DNA from: Thalassobium sp.
Lineage (GTDB): Bacteria > Pseudomonadota > Gammaproteobacteria > Pseudomonadales > Oceanobacteraceae
DNA length: 64,000 bases
Direction of reading: 5' to 3'
NCBI GenBank assembly: GCA_002733205.1
Contig: NVUW01000003.1
Span: 372,001-436,000, forward strand
Below, in pieces: positions 1 through 8,933 of this stretch (position 1 is its first letter; the number at the start of each line of letters is the position of its first letter). The notes under the pieces are model-generated. The model was not told the DNA's origin. It did not search any database and worked only from the letters and a program-made list of their open reading frames with translations. The translations under genes and the position numbers were made by a program.

Positions 1-1083
1 CACGCCCTGATGCCAATCCGGTTGAAACAGACACAGTCCGGTAGGCAGATTATCTTCCGCCTCAAAGCGGCTTAAATACTGCAGCGCTTCTGCCTGCATG
101 CCCTGCTCAATATCGCGCCGGTCACGGTTCATTTCATCCAGCGTCTGCGCCAGCTGTAATCCGCGTCCGGCATTGTCGGTCAGCAGGCATTCAATCCCCA
201 ATGACATATCATCCAGCCGACCAGCGGCATTGAGACGCGGGCCGATGGCAAAACCAAAATCGGCGGCAATGATGCGCGACGGCTCACGCCCGGCAACCTG
301 CAGCAAGGCCAGAATGCCAGCACTGGCATGTCCGGCACGGATACGGCGCAAACCCTGCTCCACCAGAATGCGGTTGTTGTAATCCAGTGGCACCACATCG
401 GCCACCGTCGCCAGTGCAACCAGATCGAGCAATTGAGCCATATTCGGTGCCGGTTGCGGCAACTGACCCAGTTCGGCCAGACGCGCGCGTAACGCCAGCA
501 TCAGGTAAAACACCACGGTACAACCACAGGCGGCTTTGCTGGGAAATTCACAGCCCGGCTGGTTAGGGTTCACAATAGCGGCGGCTTCAGGCAGGGTGGC
601 TGCAGGCAGATGGTGATCGGTTACTAACACCGGAACCCCTGCCGCCTGTGCGGCTGCGATGCCTTCGTGGGAGGCAATGCCGTTATCCACCGTCATAATC
701 AGGTCCGGCTTCATCGGCAGCGCCACCTGCACCAGTTCCGGTGACAGGCCATAGCCAAAATCAAAACGGTTAGGCACCAGATAATCCAGCTGCTGCGCAC
801 CCAGCAAACGCAGCGCACGGATGGCCAACGCGGTGCTGCTGGCACCATCGACATCAAAGTCGCCGACCACTAGCAAACGCTTCTGCTGAGTCACCACCGG
901 CAATAAAAGCTCCACCGCAGCGGTGATGCCTTTCAGCAGAGAAAATGGCAGCAAGCCCTGCAGGCTGAGCTCAAGCTGTGAAGCCTCGGCGATACCACGG
1001 GCGGCGTATACACGCTGCAGCACCGGATGCACTCCGGCTAGTTGAATGTGTTCGGGAAGAGAGCGCTGGCTGATCTGAACCAT
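1..1083 (-). CDS. recJ: Single-stranded-DNA-specific 5'-3' exonuclease RecJ, N-terminal part (cut by window edge)
   Basis: RecJ degrades 5'-ended single-stranded DNA in recombinational repair (RecF pathway) and mismatch repair. The reading frame starts at an ATG at 1083 and runs off the left edge, giving the first 361 residues of a protein that usually has about 575. DHH-superfamily motifs are visible in order: GDFDVDG (family usually DYDADG), VDNGI, TDHH and ATVADVVPL, followed by GPRLNAAGRLDD. The DHH phosphoesterase domain is therefore almost complete, and only the DHHA1 and OB-fold C-terminal parts are missing. No strong ribosome binding site precedes the ATG. The gene is read away from the ligase gene, which lies upstream on the same strand 151 bases away. 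Confidence 0.95.
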   Translation of the reverse strand, partial: MVQISQRSLPEHIQLAGVHPVLQRVYAARGIAEASQLELSLQGLLPFSLLKGITAAVELLLPVVTQQKRLLVVGDFDVDGASSTALAIRALRLLGAQQLDYLVPNRFDFGYGLSPELVQVALPMKPDLIMTVDNGIASHEGIAAAQAAGVPVLVTDHHLPAATLPEAAAIVNPNQPGCEFPSKAACGCTVVFYLMLALRARLAELGQLPQPAPNMAQLLDLVALATVADVVPLDYNNRILVEQGLRRIRAGHASAGILALLQVAGREPSRIIAADFGFAIGPRLNAAGRLDDMSLGIECLLTDNAGRGLQLAQTLDEMNRDRRDIEQGMQAEALQYLSRFEAEDNLPTGLCLFQPDWHQGV

Positions 1084-1234
1084 GGAGTTATCGTCTGAAA
1101 AGAAGGGCAAGAATGCGCTTGCATCGCGCAAAACATAAGAGCGGCACAGTTTACCAGTGATGGGCGTTATTGTCCGGGGCTGTACGCTTGCCGGCACGCT
1201 CAGCAGATGCTCGCACGGGCCGGCGACGGCGGAC

Positions 1235-2083
1235 CTATTCCTGCGGTCTTACTCTGACAAAACGGGCAAAACGAGGTAAACCATGCTCGGTCAGACCGTT
1301 GTAAGAAAACGTTACCTGCGCACCGAGCGGCGGCGGAGAGAAACGTTCGTCATCACTGAAACCGGTTCCCAAACGGAATTCGCGGCCATCGGCGGTACGC
1401 ACCACCAACGCCCCCAGTGCGCCACGATATTTGCCTTCACCGGCAACATAGCCCACCACTTCAGCTTCATCGTCCTGACTCAGCTTCATTTTTAATAAAT
1501 CGTCGCTGCGTGCGACCTGATACAACGACTGGCTGCGGCGCAGCATTAAGCCTTCACCGCCGGCTGCGGTAATCATCTGCAGTTTTTTTTCCAGCTCCTG
1601 CTCACTGCTGACTTTGCTTTGATCGAGTACTTTGAGTTGTGGATTCGCCTGTTGTGCCACCAGCGTGCGTAATACCCACAAACGCTCGGTAAAAGGGACT
1701 GCCATTTGCGGCAGATCGAACACCATGTATTTTACTTTCATCCAGTCGGCATCATTGGGGTGGTGACGTCTGACCAGTCCGCTGACAAAAGAGAACTGAC
1801 CACGGCCCGCCCATAATTCACCATCGAGAGGATTTTTCGGTAAGGAAGAAAGAAACCAGGCCGGTGCATTAATCGGTCGGCCACTGCGGGTTAAAAGCTG
1901 ATGGCCATTCCAGTAGGCGCGGACGCCATCCAGTTTTTCGCTGACATAATATTGCGCGACATCGATGCCTTTGCTGTAAACCTTGGCCAGCATCAGCGGT
2001 GGCGGCACGATGTCTGAAGCCATCACCAGTTGTGGCCAGAGCCCAACCAGTAAAATAATCATCAGTGTTATTACATTATCCAT
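1235..2083 (-). CDS. ligE: Periplasmic ATP-dependent DNA ligase, LigE type
   Basis: This 282-residue protein is a minimal ATP-dependent DNA ligase with an export signal. Residues 1-22 form a hydrophobic signal peptide ending in a VMAS-like cleavage region. The nucleotidyltransferase motifs are present: motif I KLDGVR with the adenylated lysine at residue 50, motif III VFDLP near 121, motif IV EGLM near 177 and motif V LLKMK near 196. An OB-fold domain follows (residues about 205-282). Size and architecture match the LigE group found in Haemophilus, Neisseria and Vibrio, which has no extra domains. A GGAGGA sequence six bases before the ATG supports the start. LigE has been linked to extracellular DNA and competence in other species; that role here is inference. 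Confidence 0.9.
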   Translation of the reverse strand: MDNVITLMIILLVGLWPQLVMASDIVPPPLMLAKVYSKGIDVAQYYVSEKLDGVRAYWNGHQLLTRSGRPINAPAWFLSSLPKNPLDGELWAGRGQFSFVSGLVRRHHPNDADWMKVKYMVFDLPQMAVPFTERLWVLRTLVAQQANPQLKVLDQSKVSSEQELEKKLQMITAAGGEGLMLRRSQSLYQVARSDDLLKMKLSQDDEAEVVGYVAGEGKYRGALGALVVRTADGREFRLGTGFSDDERFSPPPLGAQVTFSYNGLTEHGLPRFARFVRVRPQE

Positions 2084-2268
2084 GGCCTGTCCTCCCTGAA
2101 CTCACCATCAGTCTTTACTGCATGCAAAATCAATCAACCAACTGCCACCGTCAAATACCAGCATTCGGCGTTATTTTCAGACTTTAAGACGAGATGTCCC
2201 TGCTTTCGCCTGTCCGCGTCTGCACGCTTGACAGAATAACGCTGAACGCTAATCCTTGAGACTCCTTA

Positions 2269-2679
2269 ATGTGCGTCAGTATTATGCGATTTTATTTACT
2301 CGGCCTTGGCAGCAATATCGACCCGGAACAGCATCTGTTGAAAGCACGCGAAGCATTAGCGTCTCTCGGTGTTATTTATGCGGAATCAGCCGTGCTGAGA
2401 AGCGCTCCGGTCGGCGATACCTTTCATTTTGAATTTAAAAATCAATTGCTGATTCTGTCATCAGAATTATTACCCGGCCCATTGAAACAACGCCTGCAAC
2501 AGATTGAAGTGTCCCTTGGGCGCGAGCCGAAAAATCCGTCACGCAAAGTCAAAGACCGTACCATTGATATTGATATTTTATGCACGGCAGCGACCGAAGC
2601 CGACTGCCGCCATGCCACACTGGAAGAAAGTTATTACCGCGAATTGCAGCAATTATGGCTTCAGGAAGTAAACGTCTGA
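2269..2679 (+). CDS. Short HPPK (FolK)-like pterin pyrophosphokinase
   Basis: The protein resembles 2-amino-4-hydroxy-6-hydroxymethyldihydropteridine pyrophosphokinase of folate synthesis. It shows the N-terminal LGLGSNI motif, a PVG-x-F-x-F-x-NQ segment in place of the usual YLN region, a GR element and the magnesium-binding RTIDIDIL motif (two aspartates). It has only 136 residues. After the DIDIL motif the usual C-terminal H-P-R/PL-EIAP segment is absent and replaced by about 30 unrelated residues, so it may be a diverged paralogue rather than the housekeeping FolK. The start could be the ATG at 2269 or the ATG at 2284; neither has a clear ribosome binding site. Its 3' end overlaps that of the convergent folM by 19 bases. 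Confidence 0.8.
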   Translation: MCVSIMRFYLLGLGSNIDPEQHLLKAREALASLGVIYAESAVLRSAPVGDTFHFEFKNQLLILSSELLPGPLKQRLQQIEVSLGREPKNPSRKVKDRTIDIDILCTAATEADCRHATLEESYYRELQQLWLQEVNV

Positions 2680-3374
2680 TCGTAGCGGTTGGCAACAAAG
2701 CGCCCGCCATCGACACGCATCACCGAACCGGTCACCGCCTCAGCCTGCAGTAAATAATCACAGGCCCGGACAATTGCCCCATACCCCAATTCTTCACCGA
2801 TCAGCGATTGCGACAGCACTTTTCTGCGGTACGCCTCATCATGCTCCGGTAAAAACTGAATCGGCCCGGGCTGAATCACATTGACCCGCACTCTGCCGGC
2901 CAGACGCTGCGCCATGCTCAGGGCAAAATTCTGCAACCCGGCTTTGGCTGCGCAATAAGCGGAAAAACGCTGGTTGGGAATATCGGCGTAAATATCACTG
3001 ATACACACCATCGACGCAGCCGGATTCCATACGCTGCTCAGCGCTTCGGTAATCATCGCCGGTGCCAGAACATGCACGCGCTGGTGCATTTCATGATGGG
3101 CAATCAGATCGCTCGCCGCAGCATCGGGTACAAAGCAGGACGCGTTATGAATAACCGCAGCAAAATTCCCCAGTGCCGGTAATTTAAGGGCCAGCTGACG
3201 GATATCTTCACTGTCGGCCAGATTCGCCTGCAGACAGGTCAGCGCCGGATGAGCGGCTAATTCATTCGCGCTGTTGTAGTGCGCAACAACCTGCCAGCCC
3301 TGTGCCAGATAATGTTCGGCCAGAACTTTACCCAAACGCCGGCCGGCCCCGGTAATCAGAATACGTTTGCTCAT
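2661..3374 (-). CDS. folM: Dihydromonapterin reductase / short-chain dehydrogenase FolM
   Basis: FolM reduces dihydromonapterin (and dihydrofolate weakly) with NADPH. The protein is a classical short-chain dehydrogenase. The cofactor motif near the N-terminus has the FolM-type form TGAGRRLG instead of TGxxxGxG, and the catalytic YxxxK is seen in SAYCAAKAG. A C-terminal VDGGRFV segment is typical of the family. I chose the ATG at 3374 because a GGAA sits upstream of it; a GTG at 3389 would add five residues. The neighbouring convergent gene is FolK-like, so both ends of this locus concern pterins. An intrinsic terminator separates it from the acylase gene upstream on the same strand. Confidence 0.88.
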   Translation of the reverse strand: MSKRILITGAGRRLGKVLAEHYLAQGWQVVAHYNSANELAAHPALTCLQANLADSEDIRQLALKLPALGNFAAVIHNASCFVPDAAASDLIAHHEMHQRVHVLAPAMITEALSSVWNPAASMVCISDIYADIPNQRFSAYCAAKAGLQNFALSMAQRLAGRVRVNVIQPGPIQFLPEHDEAYRRKVLSQSLIGEELGYGAIVRACDYLLQAEAVTGSVMRVDGGRFVANRYDQTFTS

Positions 3375-3398
3375 GATTTTTCCAAGCACAAAAACAAC

Positions 3399-3422
3399 AA
3401 AGCCGGTACGTTAACCGGCTTT
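3399..3422 (-). terminator. Intrinsic terminator downstream of the acylase gene
   Basis: A nine-base perfect stem (AAAGCCGGT pairing with ACCGGCTTT) with a six-base loop lies 27 bases after the acylase stop codon. On the minus strand it is followed by a T-rich tract. It separates the acylase gene from folM. Confidence 0.75.
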
Positions 3423-3448
3423 ATTGCAGCTGTCACGGGCAGCGGAAA

Positions 3449-6040
3449 TTACTGCGCGTGCAATACCCGTTCGTTAACAAAGTGCGCTTTAACCTTTTCC
3501 GCATCGTTCAAGGGTAAATTACGGTTTTTTCGTGACAGCCACAGCTGAATACCGTCGTCGTAATGCGGCGATGCCGGATTACCGGACTGCCCACCGGCGA
3601 CAATCAGATTCAGCGGTTCCGGCTGACTGAAATCGACGATCATACGCATCGCCGGAATATTCCAGACGGCATAATCCGAGCCTAAATCGTAGCCTGCCAC
3701 ATTCAGCGTATTACGGTCACCACCGGCCGGATACGGTCCGCGGTCGGTATATTCCGCCAGACTTTCCACTGCCGCGGCTTTCAGACCGGAAAGAAACGGC
3801 AACATATGCGTGGTTTCGGTTTGCCAGTGATAAAACGCCAGATCCCCCCAGCGCCACTGGCTGTCATCACCACCCAATTGCTGTTGCAGGTAAGGCCAGG
3901 TCGCCGCCAGTGCGCGGGCAATAATCTGCCCCGGTAATTCGGTATCAGCGGTATTTACATCATCCCAGAACGGTGCCCAATTGCTGCCTTGTGTGCGCCC
4001 AAGTAAATGATCCTGATAACCAGAATAAGCACGGCCATTCATCGCCAGAAAGGCCTGCCACAGCTGGCCGTCTTCCGGCCCCAGTTCGTCCATGAAAATC
4101 GCACGGATCAGATTGTGTTCGAAGCCACCCCACACCGCCGCGCTGCGCGAGCCTTCCGCCATTTCACCATCAAATTCATAAATAATCTGCAGCGCTTTAT
4201 TGGCAGCCTCCTGCTGCTGTTCGGGCAGCACATTGACGCCGTCACGAATCATATTTTGCCACGGTTCAGAACCCCAGAGCTGCTGCACCTTGGCAACCAG
4301 AATATCGCGTCGGTCGGCCTGCATGGCTTCCATGCTGGCATAGTCGTGGCCACCGCTATGCTGCGTCAGCATTTGCATAATGCGCTCGGAGCGTTCCGGG
4401 TAATACCAGGAACTGGTCAGACGCGGGCTGTAATCGGCTGCCACCGTGCGGTTATTACCTGTGCCTAAATAACCGCTTTGCGGATTACGTGAACGCGGTG
4501 TATCGGCACCGCCCCAGTAGCCCTGCCAGTCGTATTCGCCGCTCCAGCCAGGGCTTGGAAAATGGCCGCTGCCCGCTTTGCGTTTGGGATAATTCCCCGT
4601 CACCTGCCAGGCCACATTGTCTTTGTCACCATAAATCACGTTCAGATGAATAAAGCCGACACCATTTAATGCCTGCTCAGCCTCATCCATGGTTTTGGCT
4701 TTACCCAGATTAAAAAAGGAATCGATGGTGTTATCCGGAAATTGCGCCGTCCAGCTTAATGCCAGACCGAATTCCGAGCTGGCCGGAATGGCGATCATTT
4801 CGTGTTTGGGTTTACCTTTAATTGCGGCATTGAGCAAAGGGCCATGACGTGTGGACTGCACTTCAATAGTGACCGGCTCTGCACCTTTAACCTGAATGGT
4901 TTCACTGCGACTGCTGACCGGATACCACTGTTCCTGATACAGATATTCGGTTTTGCCATCGCGCTCGCGCAATTTCTCCAGAAACACATCCTGGGTATCC
5001 GCCATCACCATGGTTTCACCCCAGCCAATATGGCCGTTGTAGCCGGCAACCAGTGCCGGAATGCCCGGCAGAGTAATACCCACACCGCTGTATTCCGGGC
5101 TTTTTACCCCCATCAGCATCCAGGTCGACGGATGCGATAACAACAGGTGGGTATCGTTGGCGACCATGGTCGCACCGGCGGCGGTTTTATCTTTATGCAC
5201 GCCCCAGTTATTGGAGGCGGCAATGCCCTGACCGTTAATCCGCTTCAGCTTCTGCTCAACCGCGGCCAGATATTCCAGTTGCTCTTTAACAGCAGCCACC
5301 GGGCTTTCAGCGCCGGATAAATCCACACCAGCGAGCTTGTTGGCTTCTGCCAGATCGATGGGTTCATCCGGATAAATCGGCGCCAGATACGCGGCTTTTT
5401 CCACACCCAGTTTTTCTGCCAGCTGCAGAAAGCCCAGCTCTTCATGCAGGTTAAAACCCACGCCCAGATTGAGCATGACAAACAATCCCAGCGTATTGGC
5501 GGGCTGCCAGGCTTCCGGCTGATAATCGTTAATGGTCAGCTCCAGCGGCAGACGATCACGGTGGCTGTTAATGTAAGCGTTCACCCCGGCGGCAAAGCCC
5601 GTCAGGTGTTGCTTCAGCTCCGGGCTTAATGCGGCATAGCGCTCTTCGATAATCTGCGGGATACCCAAAGTGCGCATGTAAATATCCATGTCCAGCGCGA
5701 TATCGCCAGTCATCTCCGCGAGACGGCCGCGCGCCAGCAGATTCATCGACACCATCTGCGCCAGACGATCTTCTGCCATGGCATAACCAATGCCGAAGGT
5801 CAGGTCCTGCAGACTTTGCGCCTCAATAAAAGGCACGCCGTAGTCATCGCGGCGGATACTGACGTCTTCCTGCAGACCGCGAACCTGAACCACGCCAACA
5901 GCAGGATCAAGATTGCGCTCGCTGATCCAGTCAAACACCTGACCACAGCCGGTTAAAGTTAATAAGGTGGTGGTTGCCAGAAGCGGCATAAACAAGGCCT
6001 GACGCAGACCCGGGCGTTTTTTATATTTTTTATTATTCAC
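3449..6040 (-). CDS. Penicillin-acylase-family Ntn hydrolase, lipoprotein
   Basis: This 863-residue protein belongs to the penicillin amidase/acyl-homoserine-lactone acylase family of self-cleaving N-terminal-nucleophile hydrolases. It starts with a lysine-rich segment and a hydrophobic stretch ending in LTGC, a lipobox with cysteine 32, so the precursor is probably membrane-anchored. An alpha-chain region starts near RRDDYGVPFIEA, and the conserved AA-SNNW motif places the nucleophile serine at residue 276, where autocleavage would occur. TMVANDTH and a long beta chain follow. The substrate cannot be read from the sequence; candidates are acyl-homoserine lactones, beta-lactam side chains or other amides. 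It stands alone, between the initiator tRNA genes and its own terminator. Confidence 0.88.
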   Translation of the reverse strand: MNNKKYKKRPGLRQALFMPLLATTTLLTLTGCGQVFDWISERNLDPAVGVVQVRGLQEDVSIRRDDYGVPFIEAQSLQDLTFGIGYAMAEDRLAQMVSMNLLARGRLAEMTGDIALDMDIYMRTLGIPQIIEERYAALSPELKQHLTGFAAGVNAYINSHRDRLPLELTINDYQPEAWQPANTLGLFVMLNLGVGFNLHEELGFLQLAEKLGVEKAAYLAPIYPDEPIDLAEANKLAGVDLSGAESPVAAVKEQLEYLAAVEQKLKRINGQGIAASNNWGVHKDKTAAGATMVANDTHLLLSHPSTWMLMGVKSPEYSGVGITLPGIPALVAGYNGHIGWGETMVMADTQDVFLEKLRERDGKTEYLYQEQWYPVSSRSETIQVKGAEPVTIEVQSTRHGPLLNAAIKGKPKHEMIAIPASSEFGLALSWTAQFPDNTIDSFFNLGKAKTMDEAEQALNGVGFIHLNVIYGDKDNVAWQVTGNYPKRKAGSGHFPSPGWSGEYDWQGYWGGADTPRSRNPQSGYLGTGNNRTVAADYSPRLTSSWYYPERSERIMQMLTQHSGGHDYASMEAMQADRRDILVAKVQQLWGSEPWQNMIRDGVNVLPEQQQEAANKALQIIYEFDGEMAEGSRSAAVWGGFEHNLIRAIFMDELGPEDGQLWQAFLAMNGRAYSGYQDHLLGRTQGSNWAPFWDDVNTADTELPGQIIARALAATWPYLQQQLGGDDSQWRWGDLAFYHWQTETTHMLPFLSGLKAAAVESLAEYTDRGPYPAGGDRNTLNVAGYDLGSDYAVWNIPAMRMIVDFSQPEPLNLIVAGGQSGNPASPHYDDGIQLWLSRKNRNLPLNDAEKVKAHFVNERVLHAQ

Positions 6041-6162
6041 GGTAATACCTGATGCCGCCGCAGCGGTTCATAAGAAAAGATGAGAACGCAGCAGATTATG
6101 ACGGGCGGGCCAGAAAGCGAACAGGGACTTTTGTGCCAAACGGGGGCTGAACGGCGGGCAAT

Positions 6163-6193
6163 AAAAAAGCCCAAATGCGAACATTTGGGCTTT
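6163..6193 (-). terminator. Terminator of the initiator tRNA transcript
   Basis: A 12-base stem (AAAGCCCAAATG pairing with CATTTGGGCTTT) closes a four-base loop just downstream of the tRNA genes. On the minus strand it runs into a T tract. Confidence 0.85.
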
Positions 6194-6204
6194 CTCATCA
6201 ATTT

Positions 6205-6281
<77 letters not shown>

Positions 6282-6326
6282 ACAATTGCTTCACTACTTT
6301 CTGACGTAACAACCAACAGAAGCGGT

Positions 6327-6403
<77 letters not shown>

Positions 6404-6416
6404 TCAGAGGCTGCGA

Positions 6417-6445
6417 ATAATACGGATACCCCCGTACCCTGTCAA
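6417..6445 (-). promoter_or_regulatory. Near-consensus sigma-70 promoter of the tRNA-fMet pair
   Basis: On the minus strand a perfect -35 box TTGACA (6445-6440) and a -10 box TATTAT (6422-6417) are separated by exactly 17 bases. A GC-rich stretch (TCGCAGCC) follows the -10, as in the discriminator of stable-RNA promoters under growth-rate control. The first tRNA begins about 14 bases downstream of the -10. Confidence 0.85.
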
Positions 6446-6581
6446 CCCTAACATTTTGTTTTTTAGGTATTTTTCCCGCAACGACCAGGAATTTACAGAA
6501 AAGTTGCTTCACCGTCTGGCGTGTGTGGAATACAGGTGGTACGTTATCTGAACAAAAAATAACAACAATAAAAACGAGCAT

Positions 6582-7634
6582 ATGAGTTCGCATCCGACCA
6601 ATACTTTGACGACGGCGGCTTTGCAGCCATTGTTGCGTTTGTTGGAAAGCAAAGGTTTCTCCGGCATGGATTTGCTGTCACCAGGCCAGGAGGCCAGAAC
6701 CGAGCATGTTTCCAGCCAGCGCATGTCCATCAGCCAGTTTGACCGGCTGCTGGAACAGGCCAGCAAACTGCTGAACGAACCTGCCATCGGCCTTGCCGCC
6801 GGACAGCACCTCGACCTGCCCAGTTTTTACCTGCTGGGATTCCTGTTGAGCAGCTGTCAGACCGGCCGCGAAGCCCTGACCATTCTGCGCCGCTATTATT
6901 CACTGATCAGTGATACCCGCTCGCCCGATCTGTTTGTCGGCCATGAAAGCATTAAGGTGGTGTATTACGTTGCAGACGGCAGCGCCTTTGGCAGCCATGC
7001 CCGCAGTGAGTTTATTGCCACCAGCATTCATACAGCAGGCAAGGCGTTTGGCGGTAATTACTATCAGGTTCAGGGGGTTGGCTTTCGCTTTCCACCCCCC
7101 TCTTACCGCGACCGGCTTGAGCAGTTTTTCGGTATACCGATTCTCTACAATCAGCCGCATAACTGGATTTCGTTTTCCGGCAAACTGCTGGATAAACCGC
7201 TGGCTCAGGCCAATCCGGAACTGTTTAATGCGCTGCGCCGCCAGGCGGAGCTGTCGACCACCCGCTTCAGCCAGCTGCAGGCCTTCAGCCGTAAGGTCAT
7301 GCATATTCTGTATCAGTGGCCGGACTCCATCCCGATCACCAAAGAGGCAGTAGCCGACCTGCTGAGCACCAGCAGCCGTACCCTGACCCGCCGCCTGCAG
7401 GAAGAAAACTGCCAGTTCTCATCATTACTGCGCGACGTGCGTCTGGAAAAAGCCAAACAAGCGCTGGAGCGCGGTCACACCGATGTGCAGCAACTGGCCA
7501 TCGAGCTGGGCTTTTCTGATCGCCGGGGCTTTGAGCGGGCCTTTAAACAGTGGACCGGTGAAACTCCGGCGGCCTACCGGCGCAATTGTCGTTCACGCAG
7601 CGAAGCGGTGACCGAAATGGCTGAAGCCGATTAA
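6582..7634 (+). CDS. AraC-family transcriptional regulator
   Basis: The 350-residue protein has the layout of AraC-type activators with a PF12625-like 'arabinose-binding' N-terminal region (roughly residues 20-215). Two helix-turn-helix motifs occupy the last 100 residues: ITKEAVADLLSTSSRTLTRRLQEEN and then VQQLAIELGFSDRRGFERAFKQWTGETPAAYRR. This subgroup usually controls a neighbouring catabolic gene in response to a small molecule. No such partner lies next to it here: the next gene is convergent and the acylase and tRNAs are divergent. The effector is therefore unknown. It ends at a strong bidirectional terminator. Confidence 0.88.
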   Translation: MSSHPTNTLTTAALQPLLRLLESKGFSGMDLLSPGQEARTEHVSSQRMSISQFDRLLEQASKLLNEPAIGLAAGQHLDLPSFYLLGFLLSSCQTGREALTILRRYYSLISDTRSPDLFVGHESIKVVYYVADGSAFGSHARSEFIATSIHTAGKAFGGNYYQVQGVGFRFPPPSYRDRLEQFFGIPILYNQPHNWISFSGKLLDKPLAQANPELFNALRRQAELSTTRFSQLQAFSRKVMHILYQWPDSIPITKEAVADLLSTSSRTLTRRLQEENCQFSSLLRDVRLEKAKQALERGHTDVQQLAIELGFSDRRGFERAFKQWTGETPAAYRRNCRSRSEAVTEMAEAD

Positions 7635-7653
7635 CGGCTGAGCTACCCACAAT

Positions 7654-7680
7654 AAAAAAGCGGCCATTGGCCGCTTTTTT
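7654..7680. terminator. Bidirectional terminator between the AraC gene and the convergent small gene
   Basis: A GCGGCC/GGCCGC stem is flanked by six A residues on the left and six T residues on the right, so it can stop transcription from either side. Confidence 0.9.
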
Positions 7681-7702
7681 ATTGTTCTGTATTTCAGTCT
7701 TA

Positions 7703-8158
7703 TTACCAGTCACCGGCAGACAGTGCCGCCCTGACGGTGCGCATTTTCTCAGACTCTTCCAGTGCGATCAGATTCTGGAACAGCTGACGCGAGTCTGCGG
7801 TAGTCGCTTCGCTCAGCATCTGCTGGTACAGGCCGATCATGTAGTCGTCGATCTTCAACGCCACCGTGACCAGTTCATCAACCGAAATATCCGCATGAAA
7901 TTCACTGCAGCCCTGCAAAGCATCACTGATCGAACCGGGTTCAAACTGATGCCATTCGGTCAGGACTTTCTGGCTTACATGCTCCTGCATACTGGCCATC
8001 GACTTTGCCAACGTATCTTCATGCGCCGCCAACAGCTGCAGCATCATATCGACCCGCTCACGCTGAGTCTGATCGCGCAGCTGTTGATACAGGTTGCGCG
8101 CATGCTCGTGCAGGCGACGGCTGTATTCGAGCACATCTTTGACCGTGGAATAACTCAT
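7703..8158 (-). CDS. Uncharacterised all-helical, possibly ferritin-like protein
   Basis: I do not recognise a named family with certainty. The 151 residues look entirely alpha-helical, with four amphipathic segments and regularly spaced acidic residues and histidines. These include AAHEDTLAKSM near residue 44 and NLIALEESEKMRT near the C-terminus, which suggests a ferritin or rubrerythrin-like four-helix bundle. There is no signal peptide or membrane segment. It lies alone between a convergent regulator gene and a periplasmic protein gene on the same strand. Whether metal is bound cannot be judged from the residues alone. Confidence 0.6.
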   Translation of the reverse strand: MSYSTVKDVLEYSRRLHEHARNLYQQLRDQTQRERVDMMLQLLAAHEDTLAKSMASMQEHVSQKVLTEWHQFEPGSISDALQGCSEFHADISVDELVTVALKIDDYMIGLYQQMLSEATTADSRQLFQNLIALEESEKMRTVRAALSAGDW

Positions 8159-8326
8159 ATCTCTGCTCCCTGCTCAAAGCACCCGTGTGTTCCACAGGCC
8201 GGTAACCCGCAGATTCTACTCAAAGGTATGTGACTCAAGGCCACAAACACAGTGGATGCTTACAGCATAGCGTCCACGGTTGTATGCGCCATTGCGCAGG
8301 ATCAAGCCGGGATGCCAGACGGCAGA

Positions 8327-8884
8327 TTACTCGTCGCCGGAATCAGACTCGGCAAACTGATCAGCCAACTGCTGGCGGAAAGGACGTACGGCGGCTTTAT
8401 CCTTCTCGCTGACATTCTCCACCGCACGCATCATCATCAGCGACGCACTCATCATTTGTTCCATCATCATTTTCTGTTCTGCCGGCATTCCTTCTGCCTG
8501 GCGGATCTGTTCCAGTTGCGCTTCCAGCTGCGACAGACTGACCTGCTCGTTTTCCATTTCCAGCGCCATATAGCCCATGGTCACACGACGGGAAACTTCG
8601 GCCCACTGCTCGATGCTGTTATAGCCACCCGCTTTTACCTGCTTGCTGAAATCGTCATGCAGACCAGCGGCCTTCAGCTGCTCTATTCCTTTGTTGAACA
8701 TGGCATCAATACTGGTTTCACCGGCACTGAAATCTTCATCCGGCAACTGATCTTCATGCTGTGTCAGCCAATTTTCCAGTGCTGGCATGGCTTCCATCCA
8801 GTGTTTTACATCTTTTTCTGTCAGATCAGCGGCCATTGCCAGTGGTGCCAATAAGCTGAACAACAGCGTCATAACGATGCGCAT
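8327..8884 (-). CDS. Periplasmic protein of unknown function, methionine-rich helical
   Basis: The protein has 185 residues and a clear Sec signal peptide (a short basic start, then a hydrophobic stretch ending in AMA-AD near residue 18). The mature part is acidic and probably helical. It contains a glutamine/glutamate-rich segment and a methionine cluster around residues 140-152 (MMMEQMM followed by SLMMM). Methionine-rich periplasmic stretches sometimes bind copper, but the spacing here fits no known metal site, so that is only a possibility. A GGGAGA seven bases before the ATG supports the start. No partner gene gives a function. Confidence 0.65.
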   Translation of the reverse strand: MRIVMTLLFSLLAPLAMAADLTEKDVKHWMEAMPALENWLTQHEDQLPDEDFSAGETSIDAMFNKGIEQLKAAGLHDDFSKQVKAGGYNSIEQWAEVSRRVTMGYMALEMENEQVSLSQLEAQLEQIRQAEGMPAEQKMMMEQMMSASLMMMRAVENVSEKDKAAVRPFRQQLADQFAESDSGDE

Positions 8885-8933
8885 GGGTATCTCCCTGAGA
8901 GTGTTTATTAAAGCGTTATTATTGATAAAGCGG

